Shown here: one piece after another, positions 1 to 5,137 of the stretch
Numbering within the stretch: the first letter of the stretch is position 1
How the letters are laid out: every line of letters starts with the position of its first letter
Assembly (NCBI GenBank): GCA_035719045.1
Contig: DASTGO010000193.1
Span: 1-7,843, forward strand
Reading direction: 5' to 3'
DNA length: 7,843 nucleotides
DNA from: DASTGO01 sp035719045
Lineage (GTDB): Bacteria > Actinomycetota > Actinomycetes > Actinomycetales > Kineosporiaceae
The notes under the pieces: model-generated
The model's input: only the letters and a program-made list of their open reading frames with translations
Told to the model about the DNA's origin: nothing
Database searches by the model: none
Made by a program: the position numbers and the translations under genes

Positions 1-74
1 ATCCGGTCCACCTCCGGGCGGACCATCTTCGCCACCTTCACGTCCAGGCCAGCGACCGGCCGGAACTTGCCCAT
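1..74 (-). CDS. Start of next neck/tail gene (possibly gp10-like), 3' truncated by window
   Basis: Only 24 complete codons are visible (MGKFRPVAGLDVKVAKMVRP then EVDR). The ATG at 74-72 overlaps the upstream TGA. In this module the next gene often encodes an HK97 gp10-like neck protein or a tail terminator. The short N-terminus, with a strand-like VAGLDVKV then a helix, fits the former, but too little is visible to decide. That a gene starts here is well supported by the overlap; its identity is not. Confidence 0.5.
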   Translation of the reverse strand, partial: MGKFRPVAGLDVKVAKMVRPEVDR

Positions 75-397
75 CAGGGGATGTCCGGCGGGTTGAGCCG
101 GCCGACGACAGCCACGTAGTCGGCCGCCGAGCAGGACTGCACGGCGTGCAGGACCGCGGTCGCCACCACCCACGTCCGGGCCCCGTCGGACACCTCGTCA
201 CCCGGGTTGAGCGGCCACGCGGCCGGATCCACCCGCAGCGACCACGTACCGCGTTCCTCCTGTTCCTTCGCGGCGCCCGGCCACGGCCCCAGGGCGGCAC
301 CGAGGGCCGCGGGGATCGGGGTCCCGTGAGCGTCGCGGGGCGCCGGGTGCGCCCGCTTGCGCACCCGGAGCTGACAGTTGGGCAACACGACGGCCAC
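74..397 (-). CDS. Small head-closure / stopper-like protein (Hc1, SPP1 gp16-like)
   Basis: A 107-aa protein that fits, by size and position, the head-completion (stopper) protein that follows the adaptor. The C-terminal half is beta-rich: WSLRVDPAAWPLNPGDEVSD, then RTWVVATAVLHAV and ADYVAVVGRLN. The NPGDEV turn followed by a W-x-V strand is typical of this group in actinophages. The start is GTG at 397, three bases after the preceding stop, with GAGGGTG overlapping the end of that gene as a ribosome site. A second GTG two codons later is possible. The stop overlaps the next ATG (TGATG), a sign of coupled translation. The family call rests on context plus weak sequence resemblance. Confidence 0.6.
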   Translation of the reverse strand: MAVVLPNCQLRVRKRAHPAPRDAHGTPIPAALGAALGPWPGAAKEQEERGTWSLRVDPAAWPLNPGDEVSDGARTWVVATAVLHAVQSCSAADYVAVVGRLNPPDIP

Positions 398-400
398 CGG

Positions 401-1009
401 TCACACCCTCGTCCCGATCGTTACGCCCCCGACGTACGGCCAAGGCGCCTCGTGCGGGACCGACCGGGACCCGCCGCCGCGGCGCAGCCACCGCCGCTTC
501 AACTTCTCAACCGTCAGACCCTGCGGGGCGGGCGCCGACTCGAAGGTGACGGACTGGCCCTCCGCGCTCACGCTCTTAACTGCCCGCTGCCCCATCCCGG
601 ACGCCGGATCCGAGGCCACCTGGGCGACCGCCTCCCGGACGATCCAGGTGCGGATGTCCGGGATGGCCCGGGCGTCGATCCCCACCAGGGCGGTCACATC
701 CCAGCCGCCGCCGGCCGCGGCCACGCACGACACCACAGCGACGTCGTCCCCCCACGGGTGGGTGCGCCAGGCACGCCACGACGCCATGTCCTCGCCCGGG
801 ACCGGGTAGATGCCGCAGGCGACCACCTGGGAGGGCAGGAGAGGCCGGTTCAGTTCGCTCTCCAACGCCCCTTGCGCGTCCGCCAGGCCCGCCGCGATCC
901 GGGCCCGCTGCGCGGTCGTGAGTGTGGACGGGTCCACCCCCAGCCGGACCGCGACCTCATCGACACTGGCGACATAGCCGGGGGCCGGCTGGGGGAGGTT
1001 CGGGACCAT
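401..1009 (-). CDS. Head-tail connector / adaptor protein (HK97 gp6 / Ad1-like)
   Basis: A 202-aa protein expected to sit under the portal and start the neck. The N-terminal part (13-57) has the usual form of this group: ASVDEVAVRLGVDPSTLTTAQ, then a helix RARIAAGLADAQGALESELNRPL. The middle has VPGEDMASWRAWRTHP and a helical WIVREAVAQVASDP. The C-terminal part has SVSAEGQSVTFESAPAPQGLT followed by EKLKRRWLRRG, very like the ends of actinophage adaptor proteins (Ser-rich strand, then a helix). The ATG at 1009 is 13 bp after the previous stop with only a weak ribosome site, so translational coupling is likely. The next gene starts 3 bp after its stop. Confidence 0.75.
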   Translation of the reverse strand: MVPNLPQPAPGYVASVDEVAVRLGVDPSTLTTAQRARIAAGLADAQGALESELNRPLLPSQVVACGIYPVPGEDMASWRAWRTHPWGDDVAVVSCVAAAGGGWDVTALVGIDARAIPDIRTWIVREAVAQVASDPASGMGQRAVKSVSAEGQSVTFESAPAPQGLTVEKLKRRWLRRGGGSRSVPHEAPWPYVGGVTIGTRV

Positions 1010-1022
1010 CGCGCTGGCCCCG

Positions 1023-1592
1023 TCAGGCCTGTAGCTGCGCGGCCTGGGCGCGCAGCAGGGCCAGGAGCTCGTCGGCGTGGATCCGCTCGACGACCCGGCC
1101 CCTCGGCATGAGCACGATCGTCGAGTTGCCGCCCGCCTGCCCCATCTGGACCTTCTGGAGTAGGCGGCGGGTGCAGCGGACCGCGGAACCCTGCGGGGTC
1201 ACCGTCTCGAACAGGGCGTCGAGGTCCGTGGGTGGCTCACCGGTCTCCGCGTCCACGATGAGGTCGGTTGGGCGGCTGCGCGCCAGCTCCAGCCCCACCG
1301 TGCCGGGCATCGCCCCGTGCAGGGGGGCCTGCATCCCGTTCTTGGCCTGCACGACGGGCGGCGGGGCGAGCGGTGCGGCGGACACCTCGCCGACAGCCGA
1401 CGGCTTGGAGGGCTCGTCCTCGCGCGCCGGCTGGTCCACCGTGGTGGCGTCCGCCTGCTGGCCGGTGTCAGCGTCGGCGTCGGCGGGTGACGTGTTCGGC
1501 CCGGCGCTGGTGCCGTCCTGCGGGGGCTGCTGCTCGGCCTCCGTGGTGGCCTTGTTGGTGCGGCCCCGGGGGGCCTTGCTGGTCGGGGGCAT
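1023..1592 (-). CDS. Unrecognised bipartite protein, low-complexity N-terminus
   Basis: A 189-aa protein of unknown function. Residues 1-80 are disordered and rich in Ala, Pro, Thr, Asp, Glu and Gln (DADADTG and similar). Residues 85-189 look folded: LHGAMPGTVGLELARSRPTD, a segment with PQGSAVRCTRRLLQKVQMG, then IVLMPRGRVVERIHADELLALLRAQ, ending in an amphipathic helix. The ATG at 1592 is preferred because GAGGAG (1600-1605) stands 7 nt before it. A longer in-frame reading to 1673 would begin next to the terminator stem. The stop is 13 bp before the connector gene, so it belongs to the head-completion operon. A virion or assembly role is likely from position only. Confidence 0.75.
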   Translation of the reverse strand: MPPTSKAPRGRTNKATTEAEQQPPQDGTSAGPNTSPADADADTGQQADATTVDQPAREDEPSKPSAVGEVSAAPLAPPPVVQAKNGMQAPLHGAMPGTVGLELARSRPTDLIVDAETGEPPTDLDALFETVTPQGSAVRCTRRLLQKVQMGQAGGNSTIVLMPRGRVVERIHADELLALLRAQAAQLQA

Positions 1593-1599
1593 CGTGGGT

Positions 1600-1605
1600 C
1601 TCCTC
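1600..1605 (-). promoter_or_regulatory. Shine-Dalgarno deciding the start of the 189-aa protein
   Basis: GAGGAG on the minus strand, 7 nt before the ATG at 1592. No comparable site precedes the upstream in-frame ATG at 1673, so the shorter form is chosen. Confidence 0.75.
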
Positions 1606-1676
1606 GCCGGTCGCGCCCTGCGGTTTCGCGCGCACCCTGCACGACCGGTCCGGCTACCGTCGTGGCCCCACAAACG

Positions 1677-1712
1677 ACGGCGGCCCCACCCAAGCCAGGG
1701 TGGGGCCGCCGT
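1677..1712 (-). terminator. Hairpin terminator after the TIG-domain gene
   Basis: A perfect 15-bp stem (1677-1691 with 1698-1712) with a 6-nt loop lies 8 bp past the TIG-gene stop. On the minus strand it is followed by CGTTTGTG, a weak T-rich stretch. It separates the membrane/TIG pair from the connector genes, so the latter depend on read-through or on a promoter within 1593-1676, where I saw no clear consensus. Confidence 0.8.
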
Positions 1713-1720
1713 TACGCCGG

Positions 1721-2209
1721 TCAGGCGTACGTGAAGCCGCTGGTCTTCGTGGCGTTCCCGGAGTCGTCGACCACGACGACGTCGACCGCGCCTGCCGCGT
1801 GCGCCGGGCTGGTCACGTGGATCTCCGACGGGGACACCACGGAGAACGCGGTCCCGTCGGTCCCGCCGAAGGTGACCTTCGTGGCTCCGTCCAGGTAGGA
1901 GCCCCGGATGACCACCGCGGTGCCGCCCGCGGCCAGTCCGGTCGCCGGGGTAACGGTGTCGACGACCGCGGTCGGGAAGTACAAGCGGTCCAGTTCGGAC
2001 CGGCGGATCTTCGTGCCCGCCTTCAAGACGAGGGCCCGGTACCCGCCCTCCGTCTCCGCGTCCGGCCCGTAGTCGGGACCCTTCTCGCCGACGTACGGGA
2101 TCTTCGAGTACAGGTCGTCGTCGACCACGACGATCGGGTCGGGGTCCTCGGTGACTGGGACGTTCGCCTTGGTGTAGCGGGTGGTGCCGGCCGCGTTGTA
2201 GAGGCCCAT
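1721..2209 (-). CDS. IPT/TIG (Ig-like) domain virion protein, probable head decoration or fibre
   Basis: A 162-aa protein in two parts. Residues 1-80 (many Asp, Pro and Tyr; GTTRYTKANVPVTEDPDP at the start) are unrecognised and probably anchor to the particle. Residues 82-162 form an IPT/TIG Ig-like fold: VDTVTPATGLAAGGTAVVIRG, KVTFGG, ITVTSP-like IHVTSPAHAAG, and the closing VVVVDDSGNATKTSGFTYA. Such domains are common add-ons to phage capsid, decoration and tail proteins and may bind host-surface sugars. Its place between capsid and connector genes favours a head-surface role. The ATG at 2209 has AGGGAG 5 nt upstream. A strong hairpin follows the stop by 8 bp, ending this two-gene unit. The fold is clear; the exact role is inferred. 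Confidence 0.8.
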   Translation of the reverse strand: MGLYNAAGTTRYTKANVPVTEDPDPIVVVDDDLYSKIPYVGEKGPDYGPDAETEGGYRALVLKAGTKIRRSELDRLYFPTAVVDTVTPATGLAAGGTAVVIRGSYLDGATKVTFGGTDGTAFSVVSPSEIHVTSPAHAAGAVDVVVVDDSGNATKTSGFTYA

Positions 2210-2226
2210 GGGTGCTCCCTGGGATG

Positions 2227-2595
2227 TCAGTGGGGTGTGCCGGTGTCGGATCGTGCTCGCCTGCTCCGCTTACGTCGCGGCCTGCCCGACGTCACCAACG
2301 CCACCCACCAGGCGGCGACGGCGAGCACAGTGAACACGCCCACCGACCACGAGTCCCGCTGATCCCGGTCACCTGCGACAGCAAGGAAGACCGTCACCAC
2401 CGCGAGGACCACCTTCCCCGCGAAACCAGCGACGCGAGGCATCACCGCGAGGGCCAGAGCCGTGCACGCCGTACCGCCGGCCAGCCACCAGGGGTTCAAG
2501 GGCCCCCACCCGAGGTCCAGCCACTCCATGAGGGCCAGTAAGACGCAGGCGACGGCAGCCGTCACCGCGAACACGAACCTCTCCCGATTGGTCAT
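2227..2595 (-). CDS. Small four-helix membrane protein, unknown function (holin-like features)
   Basis: A 122-aa protein with hydrophobic segments at about 7-24, 36-52, 57-75 and 83-102, then a strongly basic tail (RPRRKRSRRARS, 105-116). Size, multiple membrane spans and charged tail resemble some phage holins, but no family signature was recognised and other small phage membrane proteins look alike. The ATG at 2595 lacks a Shine-Dalgarno. The GTG at 2574 (codon 8) has GGGAG six nt before it and may be the real start, giving 115 aa. It ends 17 bp before the TIG-domain gene, so the two are probably co-transcribed. The neighbouring divergent peptidase makes a lysis link imaginable, but nothing proves it. 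Confidence 0.65.
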   Translation of the reverse strand: MTNRERFVFAVTAAVACVLLALMEWLDLGWGPLNPWWLAGGTACTALALAVMPRVAGFAGKVVLAVVTVFLAVAGDRDQRDSWSVGVFTVLAVAAWWVALVTSGRPRRKRSRRARSDTGTPH

Positions 2596-2710
2596 GCCCC
2601 GGAGGGTGAACGGCTCCCACCCCTACCGTCCCGGCCCAGGACCGTAACCCCGACCTGCTGTCACCTTTCGGCCGCCCGCAGCCCAGCGGGCGCACCGAGA
2701 GGAGACACCC
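2596..2710. promoter_or_regulatory. Divergent intergenic region, probable two-way promoter
   Basis: These 115 bp separate divergent starts: the membrane protein on the minus strand and the peptidase on the plus strand. A terminator hairpin lies beyond each upstream gene, so both units probably need a promoter here. I could not find convincing -35/-10 boxes on either strand. A 7-bp stem (2673-2679 with 2686-2692, loop AGCCCA) sits just before the peptidase Shine-Dalgarno and could be an operator or leader hairpin. The promoter role comes from layout, not motifs. Confidence 0.4.
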
Positions 2711-3577
2711 GTGCCACGACCGACAGGCCTGCTACCCCCCACCCCGGCGCGTCCCCGGCTGCGCATCGGCAAACACCTGGCCGCCAGCCACACGGTGCCC
2801 GACGAGGCGGACTGGCTGTCCCAGGTCGGCAACTGGGACATGTACCGCAACGACCAGATCGGCGACTGCGGTCCGGCCAGCGGAGGCCACTATGTGGCAG
2901 CGGCATCCACGGCCGCCGGGCACCCGCACATCCCGACCGTCGACGACGTCATCGACCTGTACCGGCGCGTGTCCGGCTACGACCCGGCCACCGGCCGCCA
3001 CGACGACGGCGTGATCATGCAGGACCTGCTCAGCGAGATGCGCAAAGGCGGGCTCGCGGGGAAGCAGATCCTCGCGTTCGCTGAGGTCGACGTGTCCAAC
3101 CGGGACGAGGTCGACCTGTGCATCGACCTGTTCGGTGGCGTCCTCATCGGCGCCAACATGCCCCGGGACGCGGAAGTCCAGTTCGACGCGGGCCAGCCGT
3201 GGACTCCCACGAGTGGCCGCGGCGGTCGCGCCGGATCGTGGGGCGGCCACGCCATGCACGCTGGCCGGTACAGCCGCATCCGCAAGGCCCGCGACGTCAC
3301 CACGTGGGGCCGGGTGCAGGTGATGACGGACGCCTGGTGGTACCGGTACGTCGCCGAGGCGTGGGTGATCATCACCGAGGAGTGGGTGCAGGCCAACGGG
3401 TTCACCCCGTCGGGTCTCGACTTGTACGGGTTGGGCCGGGAGCTCGCCGAGCTCACCGGGGAACCGAACCCGATCCCCGCCCCTCAGCCAGCCCCCACCC
3501 CAGTCCTGCCAGCCGTCGACGCGAACGCCGCCCTGGTCGCCGCGTTCGAGCAGTGGCGGCAGGTCGTCAACGCCTGA
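2711..3577 (+). CDS. Papain-like (C1/C39-fold) cysteine peptidase, phage-associated family
   Basis: Predicted cysteine peptidase of 288 aa. Catalytic Cys53 lies in NDQIGDCGPASGGHY and catalytic His180 in GSWGGHAMHAGRY. The third site is VTTWG (196-200), followed by an EAWVIITEEW strand, where papain has Asn-Ser-Trp-Gly. From memory, related phage and bacterial proteins also carry Thr-Trp-Gly here, so the enzyme need not be dead. No signal peptide is seen. A Pro/Ala linker (252-268) leads to a short C-terminal segment (269-288). The GTG at 2711 is chosen because GAGAGGAG (2697-2704) stands 6 nt before it. It is read against the late genes, convergent with the capsid gene, and looks like an independently transcribed insertion. 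Its role (lysis, head or host target) is unknown; an endolysin-like role is possible but no cell-wall-binding domain is visible. Confidence 0.8.
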   Translation: MPRPTGLLPPTPARPRLRIGKHLAASHTVPDEADWLSQVGNWDMYRNDQIGDCGPASGGHYVAAASTAAGHPHIPTVDDVIDLYRRVSGYDPATGRHDDGVIMQDLLSEMRKGGLAGKQILAFAEVDVSNRDEVDLCIDLFGGVLIGANMPRDAEVQFDAGQPWTPTSGRGGRAGSWGGHAMHAGRYSRIRKARDVTTWGRVQVMTDAWWYRYVAEAWVIITEEWVQANGFTPSGLDLYGLGRELAELTGEPNPIPAPQPAPTPVLPAVDANAALVAAFEQWRQVVNA

Positions 3578-3597
3578 CCAGGGAGGGAGGTGCACTG

Positions 3598-3642
3598 ATG
3601 GCTGGACCCAGGAGGCGGAAGGGCTGCAAGCGTCCCCGCTGA
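3598..3642 (+). CDS. Possible 14-residue basic micro-ORF
   Basis: ATG at 3598, 14 codons, TGA at 3640-3642. The peptide MAGPRRRKGCKRPR has eight Arg/Lys and one Cys. A very strong Shine-Dalgarno (GGGAGGGAGG, 3581-3590) sits 7 nt before the ATG, and the ORF lies 20 nt after the peptidase stop, just before the terminator. The good ribosome site is the main reason to list it. The length is too short for coding statistics and I recognise no family. It could be a chance ATG after a purine-rich stretch. Confidence 0.35.
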   Translation: MAGPRRRKGCKRPR

Positions 3643-3646
3643 ACAG

Positions 3647-3690
3647 AGGGAAGGGCCCCGGCAGCCGAGTGGTTGCCGGGGCCCTTCCCT
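3647..3690. terminator. Bidirectional terminator hairpin between convergent units
   Basis: A perfect 17-bp inverted repeat (3647-3663 with 3674-3690) with a 10-nt loop lies between the capsid stop (3704, minus strand) and the end of the plus-strand peptidase unit (3577 or 3642). No U-tract follows on either strand. That is common for actinobacterial terminators, which often rely on the stem alone. Position and symmetry suit termination in both directions. Confidence 0.8.
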
Positions 3691-3703
3691 GTCAGGCTGC
3701 CGG

Positions 3704-5002
3704 TCAGGCCGGGACCGCCCACTTGCCGATGACGAACGACTCCGGCCGCACGATCTCCAGCGCGACTCGCTCGTCCGCGCGGAACGTGACGATGCCGTCC
3801 TCGAAGTTCGTTGCGTTCTCCGAGCTGACCCGCACCGACACCGACTCGCGGTCGTGCAGCTGGGCGCCCATCCCGAACGCGCCGAGCATGAAGAAGTCGT
3901 CGCTCATCGCCGTGGTTTCGACGAGCTGCAGGCGCCACACGCGCTTCTCCGCGCCGATCGCCACCGCGACCGCCACCCGGAACTGGCCGTTCTTGTCCTC
4001 CTCGACCTCCACGTGCTCCCACATGGTCGGGCTGAGGATGATGCCGGACGGCTCGTACTCGGCCAGCATCGCCTTGGTGACGGCGCGCCGGATCTGCACC
4101 GACCACTTGTCCGCGGTCGAGCAGTCGTACGTCTGGATGCCCTCGGTCTCGAAGAACCCGGTCAGGTGCTCGCCGTCTCCGACGGAGTGCAGCAGGTCCC
4201 AGTCCTCGGTGTACTTGACGCCCTCGACCATCCGGTTGTTGATGAACGTCTTCAGGCGGCCGTCGTCGCTGAGGATGTTCTTGTGGGCGTCCAGGGCGTG
4301 CCCGATCTCGGCGATCGGGAACAGGACCGGCTTGAGGGTCAGCTCCGACTTCGGGACCCGACCCCACTTGTCCGACGCCGACCCGGTGGCCGGGCTGGTG
4401 CCGTCCGCAGCGGTCCGCTGCCGGATCTGCTTGGCCCGGTTGACCCAGCCGGTCTCCCTCAGGCCGGACAGCACAGCGGCCTTCGTGCTCGACTTCGGGA
4501 ACAGGTCCCGGATGTGCATGCGCCGGCGGGCCATCTCGCTGATGCCGAGGTTCTGCACCGAGCCGAGAGCCTGGGTCGTGACGGTGCCCGCGGAGAAGTT
4601 GAAGATCGACTTGCCCTCGATGCGGGTCGTGAACGAGGCGGAGTCGTCGAATCCACGCTCGCGGGCCCGCTGGAGGGCCTCGGACTCGACGAACAGGTCG
4701 CCGAGGCTCTTGGACTCCATGTCGCCGCCGCGCGGCAGGGCCGCGTTCCGGGCGGCCTCGCTGCTCTCGTCGGAGCCGTCCAGGTAGGCGCCAAACGACT
4801 CGTGGGCGCGGGTGGCGTCGATGAGGCCCTTGATCTCCTCGGCCTCACGGACGGTTTTCCGGTAGTCCTCGAACTGCTCGCGGGACAGGTCGAAGCGGCC
4901 CTTCTCGTCGGTCTTGAAGGTGCCGACGAGCCGGTCGCATTCCTTGCGCTTCTCGGCCAGCAGGCCGTTGAGCGCCTTCACGTCGATGGTTGCCGTCGTC
5001 AT
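3704..5002 (-). CDS. Major capsid protein, HK97 fold, with N-terminal delta (scaffold) domain
   Basis: This 432-aa protein builds the icosahedral head. Residues 1-98 are charged, helix-rich and coiled-coil-like, as expected of an HK97 delta domain that acts as internal scaffold. MESK-SLGDLF (95-104) matches the HK97 gp5 maturation point, where mature protein begins with Ser-Leu-Gly after Lys. That predicts a mature chain of 99-432 (334 aa). The rest has HK97-like features: RMHIRDLFP (161-169), ETGWVNRA, DDGRLKTFINNRMVEGVKYTED (247-267, E-loop/helix region and spine), SGIILSPTMWEHVEVEEDKNGQF (P-domain), and a C-terminal ALEIVRPESFVIGKW. The ATG at 5002 has a clear Shine-Dalgarno (GGAAGGA, 8 nt away). 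The gene follows the protease, the usual order, and ends 14 bp before a strong shared hairpin. Confidence 0.95.
   Translation of the reverse strand: MTTATIDVKALNGLLAEKRKECDRLVGTFKTDEKGRFDLSREQFEDYRKTVREAEEIKGLIDATRAHESFGAYLDGSDESSEAARNAALPRGGDMESKSLGDLFVESEALQRARERGFDDSASFTTRIEGKSIFNFSAGTVTTQALGSVQNLGISEMARRRMHIRDLFPKSSTKAAVLSGLRETGWVNRAKQIRQRTAADGTSPATGSASDKWGRVPKSELTLKPVLFPIAEIGHALDAHKNILSDDGRLKTFINNRMVEGVKYTEDWDLLHSVGDGEHLTGFFETEGIQTYDCSTADKWSVQIRRAVTKAMLAEYEPSGIILSPTMWEHVEVEEDKNGQFRVAVAVAIGAEKRVWRLQLVETTAMSDDFFMLGAFGMGAQLHDRESVSVRVSSENATNFEDGIVTFRADERVALEIVRPESFVIGKWAVPA
4706..4720 (-). other. Predicted capsid maturation cleavage site (Lys98/Ser99)
   Basis: Codons for Met-Glu-Ser-Lys-Ser (95-99) lie between the scaffold-like delta domain and the start of the mature shell protein. 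HK97 gp5 is known to be cut between Lys103 and Ser104, just before Ser-Leu-Gly; the arrangement is the same here. The motif recurs in the neighbouring protease polyprotein. Confidence 0.75.
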
Positions 5003-5137
5003 GACGGTGGTCCTTCCAATGCTGGTGCCGGGCGGTTGACGTGTGTCGCTCGCCCGGCCAGCACCGGGACGACCCGATCACGGCGGGCACCGTGACGGGG
5101 ACGGGTCGTTAACGTCTCGGGGTCACCGAGGGGTCGG
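5003..5137 (-). promoter_or_regulatory. Structured leader between protease and capsid genes
   Basis: This 135-bp gap holds two stem-loops. The first on the minus-strand transcript pairs 5102-5109 with 5069-5076 (8 bp) and encloses a 6-bp stem (5090-5095 with 5078-5083). The second pairs 5051-5062 with 5021-5034: 5 plus 7 bp, a 2-nt bulge and a 16-nt loop. It ends three bases before the capsid Shine-Dalgarno (GGAAGGA, 5011-5017). No U-tract follows either one. They could be a leaky terminator, an mRNA processing or stability element that adjusts capsid output relative to protease, or a translational gate. No promoter consensus was found. Confidence 0.5.

Noticed and set aside
146..2362. Long plus-strand open frames opposite the connector, bipartite and TIG genes
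   Set aside because: They overlap recognisable or well-initiated minus-strand genes, have Pro/Arg-rich compositions typical of high-GC shadow frames, and cross two strong terminator hairpins.
3296..3310. Missing papain Asn (Thr-Thr-Trp-Gly instead of Asn-Ser-Trp-Gly) as a sign of a dead peptidase
   Set aside because: From memory, relatives of this phage-associated family also have Thr-Trp-Gly there, so it is probably normal for the group. Not reported as a loss.
2732..3595. 287-codon minus-strand frame opposite the peptidase
   Set aside because: The plus strand has Cys and His catalytic motifs and a good ribosome site; the minus frame has neither a domain nor a start signal.
3854..5095. 413-codon open frame on the plus strand across the capsid gene
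   Set aside because: It is antisense to a well-recognised capsid gene. Its length follows from GC bias at the third codon position, and the product is low-complexity Arg/Gly/Ala/Val with no domain.
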